From Patiria miniata (taxonomy: Eukaryota; Echinodermata; Asteroidea; Valvatida; Asterinidae): DNA of 64,000 bases. Below the pieces are notes generated by a model. It did no database searches. It saw only the letters and a list, made by a program, of their open reading frames with translations, and was not told where the DNA came from. Shown piece after piece: positions 52,036-63,551 of the stretch (the first letter of the stretch is position 1; the number at the start of each line of letters is the position of its first letter). The stretch lies in assembly GCF_015706575.1 (NCBI RefSeq), contig NW_024037070.1, forward strand, positions 5,017,874 through 5,081,873, given 5' to 3'. Position numbers and translations under genes: made by a program.

Positions 52036-55000
52036 CTGACCATCAGCTGATGTCCTATGTTGGAAGAAGGCCTTGATGTTACTTGCCTTGGTTCTACCGA
52101 CCACCTCAGTCAACTCCTACGCACACAAAAAAGGTACAACAAATGTTTCTTTCCTTCAACATCTTTTGAGAAACATACATCTTTCAAGAATTCATCCTTT
52201 CTGTGATGTCTGTCTCAGTTTGTCATGGTAACCACAATCGAAATTTGAACACTAATTTGTTTTTGTTTTATTGGATTTATTCATAGTATTGCTAACATTT
52301 ATGTTGAAATCAAGGTTATGGACAATTAAATGTGCTAGTCTTAAAGCTTGCCCGTAGAGAGACAAAACATTTTACTTTAAATAAGTAAGATTTGAGGCTT
52401 TGCATGGTGGAGATAATGAATAATGAAAGGTTTGCAGAAACACCATGTGCGAATGATTTCTCAACTAAGAGAATGGTTCTGAAAAGAACCCGAGGTATAA
52501 ACTCGACGTTCTGGTCAGTATGCTCTGACCGTCTTTTACTTTAAAAATTGCATTTTTTTGTTTTTAGGTTTCTTTGTAACTTCTATTTAGATTGAGTTTA
52601 TTTCTAAGGAGGGGGAAGGGTTACTGACCTGCTCGGAAGCATTACCGATTCCTTTAATGCTTCTGAATCTCTGCAGTAAGACCTTGGCTTTGACTGGGCC
52701 CACATTGGGGATGAGATGTACTGTCGCTAGGACGCCGGCGTCGATGGACTGTTTGCGTCTCTTGACGAGGAAAGGGTTGGCATGCGGTTTGTGCTCTTCA
52801 TTCACCTTGGGTTCAGAGTTCAACAAATTCTTTTCAAAAATGTTTCACTCACAGTAACACTCAGTAACTCTCCTGTTGTCTGAACAGTCAAAGACAGTCA
52901 AAAAAATCAATCCATTCTCCTGCCATGCCTGTATACATGGGCTAGTCACCAACAGTCACATCGTATTTCTGATAAGCACTGTGACAAGTCAAATTCCATC
53001 AGCCAATAAAAAGCAAGTAACTGGTAGGTACAGCTTGCTAATATCAATCACCTACAGTCAAAGCAAAGCTGTATCAAGTTTCACTAACAGTCGCAGCCAG
53101 TCAATCTGCTTTATCTAGGCGGGGAGCTCTTAACTGTTACAGTCACATTCTTCTTTTACTACTCGGACAGCTGTGTTGGCAGAGAGGGAGAATTAACTAA
53201 TACATTTACTGCATTTACTTTGCTACAAGCTGGAATTCAATTGGTAAATATAGGGTTTGAGGTTTTACAACAATTCACACTTAAAGTGAGAAAAGTTTCC
53301 TGATTTTGTGTCAAGATTTTAATATTGGATGCTGCCCTTCACTGTCATATTTCTTGGTACTGTTCAGGAGCTTGTGACAAACAAATCTGAAGTATATGCC
53401 CTTTGCTAGGGCGTAACTCGAACCAACAAATTCATTTAACTTTTGACAAATTTGTTTATGGTTAACTTCCTACTTCCTCATTTAAATACCTTAACCAAAA
53501 CAAAAACAAAAACCCAAAAAACAAATTCTGTCAGTGAAGGTCAAAAATCTGTCAGAAATGTCCTGATTTGTTACCATTTGGATGAGAAGATTGGCGGCTT
53601 CCGTCTGAGACACGACGAAGAGCATCTTGAGTCCCAGCTCCAGACTCACAAACTTCTGAAGATCTGCGTAGTACTGCTCGCTGATTGGGGTGCGTTCTGC
53701 TACGACGACGCCTCTGAGACTGTTGGCCTGAGGAACAGGAAAACAGAAGGGGGATTGAAAGGGTCAGATGATTGTCAACTTTTGACGTCCATTTTTTGTT
53801 ACTTTTTTTTGATCACTTGATAAAACGGTGAAGTAAAAAAGGCATTCATGTTTAGTGTCTGCTCGCTTCCTGTTTTGGCAGCTGCCTGGATTTTTTATTT
53901 TAATTTTACCAACAGGAAAATGAGGTGAAAATAAAACACAAATGTCAACTGATCCATTGGAGCTTCTAATTTCAGACTGTCGGTCACATTCCACATCATG
54001 CAGTCGACCCTGCGATCTCCAGTCCAAACCAGCCTCGACTCCATGGGCTGCGTGCGCGTTCCTTACTAAAAAATGATCACTGATAGCGTCAAGACGTCTT
54101 TCAAGATCGAGCCTAATTTTGTTACTGCACGATGCAACAACTGTGATGATGTATAGACTGGTTCCTGTTTGTAAACACAAGCGCATTTCGAACGACAACA
54201 GGGAGTCGGGAACTAGGGCAGCTTGAACTGGTTTCCGCTGAACTCTCCCTAAAATCCTTCAAAAATCCTGCACAATATCCTGAAGGATTTTGAAAAGACG
54301 TTGGAAGGTTAGGTTTAAAGGGAATATACATCATTTGCTTTTACTGTAATTTTCAGAAATGGATGGAATTGGGGGGTTGGAAATATATAGCAAATATAGT
54401 TACACTGACTTTTTTGAGGTTTTGGGTTCGAAAATGCTATAAAAACCAAGAAAAACAATCATTTTCCTGTAGTCTGGTTCCCTGACTCCATATAAGAAGA
54501 AACAGAGCAGTTTACATACATTGGGGAATTGTAAGGTCAGGGAACCAGTCTAGCTGGCTCGTACCCGTTCATAGGTGTGTAATCGATTGCAAACAAGTGC
54601 GATGGTCAATTGGGGCCAGTATTTGAAAAAAAGCCAGTTTTTTCCAACACTGATCGGCCGATCAGCGTTGGAAATTGATACAAAAATACCACTTTTCTTG
54701 AAAATGACAGTATACCAGGTGCCATGATTTTACAGGATGCTTGACACTGTCATTCACTAACAGTCCAGCAAGGTATTTCAAAATGATTTGGTAGTTTTAT
54801 TTTTTGATGTTTGCAAATGTTGTATTTTCCCTTTAATGTTGAATGAGCAGAATCACATAATCACAGTCACACAATCTGTTTTATACACACACAAAAAAGG
54901 CAACGCTTCTCCTGTGACCTAAGGCTGCTCCAAATGTCTTGGCTATGGCTTAATTACACATGCGCCTATGGAAGCGGCTTAAGCCACTTCCCATAGACAC

Positions 55001-55818
55001 ATGCATTACTTTCAGCCGCAGCCGTGTAATTCAGACAATACTGACGTACTGACCTTCCTGAGTTTAGCTAGTTTCTGTTTGTAGCCACTGCCGGCCACCA
55101 AGTCCGTCTCTGAGATGTACACCACGCCGGCTTCATTGGACGGATGGAAGTCTATCACACCAAGCTTATCCTCCATGATAACTTTCAATTTCCCTGAAAA
55201 AAAACATAAATAAATAAAATTTCAAAACAAAAGTTGTATTTCTCGATTGTAATAAGTGAAAGTAGCATTTTGCAATTAGACATGAACCCTTTTAAGTTTC
55301 AGCACTGTCTACATTTTTTTTTCAGTTTAAATGTACATTTCAAAAAAATTGCCCCAAGTTTCCACATTATTTAAAACCCATAAAATTAGTATTCAGATAA
55401 AAAATATACCATGTTGTGCAATTTTAAGACACCGGTTCTAGACAGAATCATGAGGTATCAGTAACATTTTTAAGGTATTTGCTGACAAAAAATGTATCGA
55501 TTTCTCAGTCCTATTTTTTTGTTCTCTTTATCCTATGATACAGAGGGTGACATATTTGTATGGCGAAAAACTTCAAAAGGGGAGAAGGGTTACTGCATAA
55601 TTTAGGAACAATTTTTTCAAGGTTTTTCCAATATCCATTTACCATAGCCAAGTGTTGCCAAAATATTGACAATTACCTTGCAATGTGTTGACCAATTCCG
55701 ATCCTTTCCATCGTTGACTAGTGACAATGCACCCCGGTGGTACACGGCCGCCCTCGTTGACTGGAGTGCACGGTATCTGAGACAGCTGATCGACGCTGGC
55801 TCTTCGAGATGACGACAT
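52018..55818 (-). CDS. FAAP24: Fanconi anaemia core complex-associated protein 24
   Basis: FAAP24 pairs with FANCM, binds single-stranded or branched DNA and helps bring the Fanconi core complex to interstrand crosslinks. Five exons join in frame on the minus strand: 55,818-55,677; 55,193-55,054; 53,727-53,575; 52,805-52,629; 52,116-52,018, giving 236 residues (human 215). Residues about 30-145 are the XPF-like pseudonuclease domain: GCIVTSQRWKGSELVNTLQGK, VVYISETDLVAGSGYKQKL and GVVVAERTPISEQYYADLQKF follow human FAAP24 closely, without the ERKxxxD active site. Exons 4-5 encode the tandem helix-hairpin-helix (VHLIPNVGPVKAKVLLQRF; ELTEVVGRTKASNIKAFF). Exon 4 begins at the AG before VNEEHKPHANPFLVK, aligning with human VQEQTKEPSKNPLLGK. 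The last 11 or so residues (TSADGQSSSVT) have no human counterpart and lie at the edge of a minisatellite. Confidence 0.93.
52846..53150 (+). repeat. Dispersed repeat of about 300 bp, copy 2 (FAAP24 intron 3)
   Basis: Matches 44,870-45,170 in several blocks; begins about 40 bases from FAAP24 exon 4. Confidence 0.65.
53320..53425 (-). mobile_element. Fragment of S1 SINE in FAAP24 intron 3
   Basis: Body GCCCTTCACTGTCATAT and a B-box remnant (GGTTCGAGTTACG on the minus strand). Confidence 0.5.
54319..54832 (+). mobile_element. TTAA-flanked element, family TTAA-1, copy E (FAAP24 intron 2)
   Basis: TTAA at 54,315-54,318 and 54,833-54,836. Well-kept inner inverted repeat TCTGGTTCCCTGAC/GTCAGGGAACCAGTCT and central hairpin at 54,643-54,672 with arms CCAACACTGATCGG/CCGATCAGCGTTGG. 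A short TTAA-3-like fragment lies at 54,240-54,314. Confidence 0.85.
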
Positions 55819-56108
55819 CTTCAATACACTCAAATCCTTTCACCGTCTCTCATTTTAATTGTTGTTCATGTGAAGCCATGCATTAAGTCTACGGAATGGA
55901 TTGGTGAGATTTAAACATGATGTTGATAATGTTGAAAGTTAGTTAGGCCTATCAAAAGTTCAATGCAGAGGCTATCGTTATGGCAGCCGTAACGCGATTT
56001 CCAACTGCTGTCATAACGGAAATGTTTGGTTCCCTAACATAATAAAAAAATTCTCCAAAGCCACTGATTTCAATGAAGAAAATGAACTCTAATTAGCATG
56101 ACTAGAGT

Positions 56109-56864
56109 TAGACCCGTGAACGTGGCTTGTAAACTACGCCACGATGTTGTCTATTTTCGAACATGGCGAACGTGTCCCTCTGACTCCCTCCATTACACAC
56201 ACTGGACGTTATTTTGCCCATGTAATAAGTACTCACATATGAAGCTGTCTTGAATTCTATTTGTACGTCAAAACTTGCATTTGACGAAAATTGAGGAAAA
56301 TTCTGGCCCCGGTTCATGCTAGCTGCCATTTTCTCCCAACTGACACATGCGCATTGCGTTTTATTTTCGTATGATCCGACGGCTGTTTACTGTCGCAGCT
56401 AAAACAGACATCGTTTTAGACAAGTTTCAAGTCCTTTCCTCTCTCACCGCACCGCACGCGGTCACACGTGCGCCCGCGCCGCGTGTGTGTGCGTGCACAC
56501 CATAGAGCTATATAATGCACACACGTACTTTGTACACGAGATGAGCCGAGCAGCCAATCGTCTGCGGGGTTTTTGTTTCGGGGTTGTGACATGAAACAGC
56601 CGTCAATCTGTCCAAGCGACTCAGACGCGTCCGGGGTTATTTGTCAGGGTCCGGTTAAAATCTAATTTCTACACGTTCGTATGGGTCTTTACTGATGGGC
56701 AAATTTCGTCGAAATTACACAGCCGAAACAATCGGACGGGCAAATTTAGATTTCTAGGTGAGTACTCAACACCCATACGGAATTATGTATGTCGGATCGA
56801 TTTCGCCAGGTTCGAAATGAAACAAGAACGTGGCGTTGTATACAACGCCACGTTCACGGGTCTA
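56109..56864. mobile_element. Inverted-repeat element with 8-9 bp target duplication, FAAP24/MCM4 intergenic
   Basis: GACTAGAGT at 56,100-56,108 and 56,865-56,873. Termini TAGACCCGTGAACGTGGC match over about 36 bp. Inside the right end is a perfect 30 bp palindrome (arms GAACGTGGCGTTGTA, 56,826-56,855). A 9 bp duplication would fit Mutator-type elements, 8 bp hAT. CATAGAGCTATATAA at 56,504-56,518 recalls the ends of 17,894-18,386. Confidence 0.8.
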
Positions 56865-56901
56865 GACTAGAGTAAGGCCAAGTCTAACTAATAAAAAGAA
56901 C

Positions 56902-57102
56902 GGAAAAAATGTTGCAACCTGACGCCACTTTTGTCTTCATATATCATCTAAATGAAGGTCAGTCATTGCAAAAATGATGATAAGACATGAATCTGGGACT
57001 GAGAAACATTTCCAATTTTGTAAGGAAATACTTAGAAAATGTTCTCGACTCTCCATAGACATTGTACACAACCCTAGGTCAGGTTGCAACATTTTTTTTC
57101 CC
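56902..57102. mobile_element. GGAAAGAATGTTGCAACC-family element, copy 3
   Basis: Ends GGAAAAAATGTTGCAACC and rc AAAATGTTGCAACCTGACC, with the family interior GAATCTGGGACTGAGAAAC. Confidence 0.7.
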
Positions 57103-57565
57103 AACTTGAGTTAATTCAGTAATAAAAATATTCATGCATATCAAAATGAAATACTATTACTAAGCACGCACTTTCTTTATTTTGCTAACCAAAAAAAGCT
57201 GTCTTTATGTTCTAGCTAGGCCTCACTTACTGTCAAGAGACATCATATCGATCGCAGTAAGATTCCGGCACTGATAGTGATGGATTCCCGGTTTCGTTCT
57301 TTCGCGGGACTTTTTGTTTTGATGTAGCGCCCTCTATGAATCACTTCTGTCCAGTTTAATTATGTTTTCATAAAAGTGTATTTTATTTTAACCTTAAAAA
57401 AAAATGTTATCATTATTCAATTTTTTGTTTGACAATTTTGATTTAAAAAGAAATATATCATTTAAATAAATGGATAATTAAATTTGAAATGAATTTTTAG
57501 AAACATATATTTAGAAATATTTGTTGTAGTGATAAATACGTGATTATTAAATACACCGGCATTGA

Positions 57566-57678
57566 TTTCGCGCGCTGAATTTGACACGTGATTGATCGTG
57601 CACTGTCGACTGAAAGTGAACCGCGGGAAACAGATCTCGGAAGAAACACAAGGGGTTCATCGTTTGTCCGTAAATTTG
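57566..57678 (+). promoter_or_regulatory. MCM4: Probable MCM4 core promoter and non-coding first exon with two E2F-type sites
   Basis: TTTCGCGC at 57,566-57,573 and GCGGGAAA (TTTCCCGC on the other strand) at 57,623-57,630 both fit the E2F consensus TTTSSCGC, and MCM genes are classic E2F targets. A good donor TTTG|GTAAGAA lies at 57,679 and a strong pyrimidine-rich acceptor TTTCCCCCCAG ends at 58,385, just before the ATG-bearing exon. This predicts a 5' UTR intron of about 0.7 kb and transcription starting near 57.58-57.62 kb. The start site and exon are inferred, not seen in transcripts. Confidence 0.6.
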
Positions 57679-58418
57679 GTAAGAATTTGTATTAATAACT
57701 ATTTTTTAAAGAAAGTTTTTGCAGAATTCCGGTTATGGGGAAGTTATACGTCGTGTTTGGTTGCAGAAATATATCTGGGATTTTTGTTTGCAGTGTTTGT
57801 GGCGTGTCATTGATTATGGACATTTGATTTAAATGCCCTGCCTGTCAACAATGAATGTCATCATCAGATCATGCATCAACTTATCAATATCATTCATTGA
57901 TGATTTTGTCGAACTTTTTGTGAAGTGCCTGTGGTAGTACAATTGACAAATATAACTTTCCTAGATTCATCTAGTAGTAGGCCTACGTATATTCAGTGAT
58001 CGTGTAAGAACACTTGAAACATTAAACCTTAATAATAAATCATGTAAATGGAAATCTGAGACATTTTCATTGAATTTAATTAGCCGAATGTAACTTGTAT
58101 TTTGTAACTTTTTGCAAGGTTTTGTTGAGGGCAATTTTGACATATCGCGCAAATTTGAATGTGCGCACACAGATTTCAGATGTACACGATTGAGTAAAAT
58201 TTATCTTGCAATTGATGTTTGCGCGCGCACATATTTATGTGCAAGGGGATACTATCGCAAAGTTGATCATGTTGCGTGCTAATTTTGATCCTATCCTGAT
58301 TTTGTGTTGAGGCCCAAAAAAATGGTAATAAACTAATTAATTTATATTTGCAGATTTTCTTTACTTTCCTTTACTTTCCCCCCAGAAAAGCCAGCAATCT
58401 GCAGTAAAATCGTCTGCC

Positions 58419-61400
58419 ATGTCTTCACCGAGCAGTTCAGCCGGCGGCAGCCCGCGGAGTCGTCGCACCAGCAAACGCAACCGTGCTGATGATGACGCCG
58501 ACGTAGACAAGACGCCAAGTAAGCGAGGGCGCAAGGGGAGCCAGCAGAGCGAAACACCCTCTCGGAGAAGCACCAGGGTGGCTGCTGATACCCCAGGAGG
58601 GGCAAGAACACGTAAGAAAACAATTAAGCCAAACCCGTTACACCCCAACTAGGCCATCGGTCCCAACTAAAGCTGGGACCGTCCTAACTAAAGTTTTCCA
58701 GTTGGGTATTAGCATGCACATACGGAATGGTATGTAAATGTACATCCTCTAACGTGCCACGCATGAGCACGGAGTAGCGGCGTCCCAGTTGGGCTGGCCC
58801 AACTGCAGCACTTTACTTGGGACGATCCCAACTTAAGTTGGGTCGGATGGTAAAGTTGGGGCATAAAACAGACCGAAAGGATAACACTATGGAAAGAATG
58901 TTGCAACCTGATGCCACTTCAGTGGTTGTGTACAAAGTTTATGGAGAGTCAAGAAATTTTTCTAAGTATTTCCTAACAAAATTGGAAATGTTTCTCAGTC
59001 CCATATTCATGTCTTATCAACATTTTTGCCAGGACTGACCTTCATTGACATGATATATGAAGAAAAAAGTGGTGCCAGGTTGCAACATTTTCTTTCCAAA
59101 ACTATTGCCCTTTTATTGAATTACTGACTATAAATAACTTGGCTTAGTTAGAATAAATTCACTCAAATAAATTTCAACTAGAAAATTGGGCCTTGTCAGC
59201 ACTGGGGTCACTGATATGCCTGCCATTTTTTTAAAAATAATACAAGACTAGACTAGACTAGTCAATTTGTACCCGAAAGTCGCAATTTAGGAAATTATCA
59301 GTGAAACTCGGTCAGTCGGTCAAGTAGTGACTCGGTCAATCAGAGGACAATGATCTGACCCCTCAGGTAATAACTCTACGACGAAAATTTTAATTTCGAT
59401 ACTGAGTTGTGGATCTTCATAAGGAAGTTTGTATTTTTGTCTTTGTGACCCAGCTACCAGTCGAGCCAGCAAGCGCGGCAGTGCAGCCTCCTCACCAGCG
59501 TCTCAGGCCGGTAGGCCATTAGACTCCTCCCCCAGTGGTGACCTACGACCTATGCCTTCCTCTCCGGCATCCGGTGGGTTGCAGGATAACTCGGTGTTTT
59601 CGAGCCCCGGCCTCTCCAGAGCAGGTGAGATCTCAAAAAAGGTCCCTCCCCCACAATCATCAGCTATTTTCTGGCATCAAAAATTTAAAAGATAAGAGAT
59701 TTTAAGACCCTGTTTTGGGGGACTCTGGTTCAAGACAGGGCCATTTCATTTTGTTTCAGTAACATCAAATCCTGATTAAAGAAAAACCTAACCGCCCTGA
59801 ATCCTTCAAAATCTTCTTTGCCAAAGTGGAGGAAGTTACATGGCAAAAGTGCGTTACTGATTTCGTAGGATGCTCTTTGTCAAGGTCTTGGGCAGGACCT
59901 TGTGTTGTTTTTGCTCAGCCATGCATAAATATAGGCCTGGATTATGCTTGAAATCCTCCGTACTGCTCCACGATGTCACTGGCCAAGCCTCAACATTACT
60001 GACAGTCACTGCCGCAGGATTCAGGCAGTGGTCACCCCTCCACGGACCATATTCAAGAAATAATGGAGGAATTTGCAGGATTGAGGCTATATGCTATTTT
60101 TCCATGAGGCCAATTGGAGGATTTTGCGGGATTGAGACTACATCCTAGCAAAAAGGTCAAGGGAGTTAGGGTTAATTGAAGCCTAAGTATCGAGTATTTC
60201 AGTTTGCTTTTAGACATGAAAGGCTTTTTTAATGATTCTGTTTCTAGAGATGGAGCCGAAGTCGGACTTCAAAGCTGGGTTAGGAAAAACCAAGAATATG
60301 ACACACTTGTTAAAATAATTGGCATACTGCAGCCAACTAGTTTTTTTCCGAAACTGTTACATAGCTTTTGTATCTTCTTTGCAGATTTTCAAAACAAAAT
60401 GTTGAGCTTAGGGGTAAAAAAATGTTAGTCAACTGTTAATTTTTTTTATGTTTGTATTCAGGTACTAGCGATATCGGGATGAGTTCCCCTCTCAACTACG
60501 GCACACCAAGCTCTCGGATGAGTGGAACTCCTGGTCGTATGGCGTATCCTTGTTACAATACTTTATCACTTCTTCTGTCAGAAAAGGGATGGTATACAAA
60601 TAATGAATGTTTATGAGTGCAATGGCAAGAATATTTTCATGAGGTGACAGATGGAATGTTCCATTCCACGAGGCGAAGCGAGGGTTTTATGTTCTACTGT
60701 TTAAATCAATTCATAAATACCTCAGACAGTTTAGCTATTCCTATTGGTCGAGAGCCCGTCACGTGGCTGGTCTTAAACGGATGATAAAGACATGGCTAGC
60801 TGGTCTTAAACACTTTTCCAGTGTCACAACAAAATGTGGACTCCTAAAAATCCAGTGCCTCTTACCGTCTCATTGGTTGAACGTTCACAATCCTCACGTA
60901 GGCATGCGCAACACTACATGCGAGTCAGAATTTTATAGTTCTAAATTCAAAACGCAACGCCCCAGGTGCGTTCTGCGTGACATCGCGCAGAACATGCTAC
61001 GCGCGCGTCAATCTCCATAAAAGGGTTGTTTACAGCTTAATCGCCAGCTGAACACTCCATTATTTTGCTAGAGGGATGTTTCAAAAAGAATGAAGTGAAC
61101 TTGTTGAACAATTCGGGATTTTTTGAACGAATTATTTGATATTTTTTTACGGATAAGGTATTTATGAATGGGAATAAATATGTGCTCGGTCGGTATTTAT
61201 CACTCTGTTTAATACCGCTTAGAGTCTGGGTGCTGATAATTACCCTCGCCTCCGGCTCGGGTAATTATCAGCACCCAGACTCTAAGCGGTATTAAACAGA
61301 GTGATAAAAACCTCTCGAGCACACATTTATTCCCTTAGGAAAGGTACAGCTGGTCCTAGAGTGCACAAAACTATGCATCTGGTCCACTTAATTGGTTGGA

Positions 61401-63494
61401 TTTAGCCCACTCATTGGCATGGGGGTAATCCTATATGATGGCACTGCCCAGCTCTCTTTGCAAGTTTATAACCTGTCTCAGTCGCAAGGGAGGTCATTCA
61501 GTCGGTCAGAAATTGAAAACTTTGCCTTAACCCTTTTGAAGTGGCACGCCTGTGAGACCTCGCAACGACATCACCAGCAATCGTAAGATGCGGCAGGTCA
61601 ACTTACAGTCGGATCCATCGGTGAGTGATCATGGATTCTCCTCATGAATGAAACCATTATCTAAATCAGTTAGGGGAGTGGCTATGCAAATAATGATTTA
61701 AATATTCACAAAATATGTAAATGAGCTTTACTCATTGGCTTATTTTTCAAATGAAAACCTTCAACTCATGCTTGCAAGAGAGCAACTGCATTCGGGAAAC
61801 ATAATCTACATCCAGTCTTGGGCCAAACTTTTGTGTTAAAGGGAATGTACATCATTGGCTTTTGCTGTAATTTTCAGAAATGAACTATTTGAGGGATAAG
61901 TATAATAGATCAAATATTGTTACACTGACATGTTTGAAGTTTTGTGTTCGAAAATGCTGGAAAAACCAAGAAAAACAAAAATTTTCAAGTAGTCTGGTTC
62001 CTTGACTCCACTAAAGATAAAATGGATCAATTTATAAATGCCGAAAAATTGTAAGGTAAGGGAACCAGTCTAGCTGGCCTGCACCCGTTCATGAACATGT
62101 AACCAATAGCAAACAAAATTTGGACTGAAAAAGTGTAAAGTTGGAGCAGTAGTTGAAAAATAGTTAGGTTTTTCGAACGGTGGTCGGCCGACCACCGTTG
62201 GAAATGTATACAAAAATACAATTTTCTTGAAAATGACTTCACACCAGGTGCCATAATTTTACAGGATGCTTTAGACTGTCATTTACCAACATCCTAGTAA
62301 GGTATTTCGTAAAAACTTGGTAGTTTTATTTTTCGATGTTTGCAAATGTTGTATATTCCCTTTAACAGAAGCCTGAAGACCCATTTTCAAGCCAACAGTT
62401 TTTCAAAAAAAGTTAACATTTATTTTCCAGGGAGATGGCTCGGAGCCCACCGCGGCAGTGACCAGCGAGCAACCGGGCGGTCCCCAGCTGGTCATCTGGG
62501 GCACCAACGTGGTGGTCAGCGAGGCCAAGTCCAAGTTCACCCGCTTCATCCAAAGGTTCATCGACCCCGAGGCCGAGGAGGCCGAGGGCATTGACCCCAA
62601 CGAGCCCCTGTACCTGCAGAAACTGGACGAGGTAAAAATTGAGGCAAACTTTGGGGATGTGAAACCATTGCGTTTCTCCCTCCTTATCAAGCGGGGAGTG
62701 TTTTAACCAATGGTCTTACAATGCATACCTAAGAACGGTGCTCTTCCTTGTTAGCAGGAATGCTTGACAAACCCTCAACACTGCTCCAATCTGAAAAAGT
62801 AAGGGCCACATGAAATCATGCAATCATTTTGAATTTCTGGGAAACTTACCACCCATAAATTTGTCTTTGTTACAATGTGCAAGCTATTAGCAACCAGTGA
62901 TGTGGCCAACCCTCAGTAGGCAAATTCCGAGTAGTTGACTACTCTAGTCCAACTATAGTCGACAAGCTTCAAACACTGTGTGTGGTTAACGATAGTTCAT
63001 ACTCCAAATTGGACGGCATTCACTGTTCAAGAGCTTCCAACATGATCGTCACGCCTCATGCAAATTTAAGTTGTTCTTAATTAATGACCACCTCTGAGGG
63101 AAGCTCTGTTAGAAATACTACAAATACTACAAATACTAGAATTAGTAGAAATCATAGTTGAATATGCACAAGGTGTGACAATGTCCTTTTGGTTGTTCTC
63201 AACAAGTGCTTACCCTTCAAATTACTCATATTTCTTCCTTTTTTTCCCCAATTGTACAGATCAATACTTTGGAGCTTCCCTTCCTGAACATCAACTGCCA
63301 GCACTTGAACCAGTTTGACGTGGATCTGTACCGCCAGCTGGTCTGCTACCCGCAGGAGGTCATCCCGACCTTTGACATGGCTGTCAACGAGATGTTCTTT
63401 GAGCGCTACCCCGACACTACACTGGAACATCAGATCCAGGTGCGAACCTACAACACGGAGAAGACCAAGAACATGAGGTCACTCAACCCTGAGG
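58419..63494 (+). CDS. MCM4: DNA replication licensing factor MCM4, N-terminal part (runs past right edge)
   Basis: MCM4 is one of six subunits of the MCM2-7 replicative helicase. Six exons in view: 58,419-58,611; 59,454-59,624; 60,462-60,543; 61,542-61,620; 62,431-62,631; 63,260-63,494, encoding 320 residues plus one base; the donor at 63,495 (GGTAAG) leads out of the window. Residues 1-175 are the disordered N-terminal tail typical of MCM4, rich in SP/TP sites; GSPRSRR, KTPSKRG and ETPSRRS fit CDK consensus and several SSP motifs resemble DDK-type targets. SPLNYGTPSSR and GTPVRPRN are MCM4 landmarks. The N-terminal MCM domain starts at QLVIWGTNV (about 194) and includes FIQRFIDP, CYPQEVIPTFDMAVNE and HQIQVRTYN. 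Zinc-binding and AAA+ parts are not in the window. Exon 3 ends at GC|GTATCC and exon 4 starts after TTTTGAAG; this is the pairing that keeps frame and restores GTPGRMAGTPVRPRN. Confidence 0.96.
58643..58861. mobile_element. Inverted-repeat element built of CCCAACT motifs, MCM4 intron 1
   Basis: Starts CCCCAACTAGGCCATCGG and ends rc CCCCAACTTTACCATCCG; many further CCCAACT/AGTTGGG motifs inside. Begins about 30 bases after MCM4 exon 1. Confidence 0.7.
58891..59097. mobile_element. GGAAAGAATGTTGCAACC-family element, copy 4 (MCM4 intron 1)
   Basis: Best-kept ends: GGAAAGAATGTTGCAACCTG and rc GGAAAGAAAATGTTGCAACC, both followed by a GCCACTT-like block. About 207 bp. Confidence 0.8.
59785..60171 (+). 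mobile_element. TTAA-flanked element, family TTAA-3 (MCM4 intron 2)
   Basis: Starts AACCTAACCGCCC (left flank not TTAA) and ends GGGAGTTAGGG|TTAA at 60,172. Closest in wording to the 8,334 copy. Confidence 0.7.
61170..61334. repeat. Fold-back with perfect 50 bp arms, MCM4 intron 3
   Basis: 61,196-61,245 is the exact reverse complement of 61,259-61,308, separated by 13 bases (TCGCCTCCGGCTC). Imperfect pairing continues outward through GGGAATAAAT and GTGCTCG to arms of about 75-80 bases. Confidence 0.9.
61840..62361 (+). mobile_element. TTAA-flanked element, family TTAA-1, copy F (MCM4 intron 4)
   Basis: TTAA at 61,836-61,839 and 62,362-62,365; termini AGGGAATGTACATCATTGGC and rc AGGGAATATACAACATTTGC. 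Central hairpin at 62,174-62,203 with arms CGAACGGTGGTCGG/CCGACCACCGTTGG. Ends 69 bases before MCM4 exon 5. Confidence 0.85.
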
Positions 63495-63551
63495 GTAAGT
63501 AAGCTTTTTACTTTTGATTATTACCCATTATGTTCTGTGCTGCTCAAACCA

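Larger units (their letters stand above)
55819..57565. other. Divergent intergenic region between FAAP24 and MCM4
   Basis: Contains the FAAP24 upstream region, a 756 bp inverted-repeat element (56,109-56,864) and a second element (56,902-57,102). The 57.36-57.55 kb part is AT-rich with nothing recognised before the E2F-type sites of MCM4. Confidence 0.5.
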
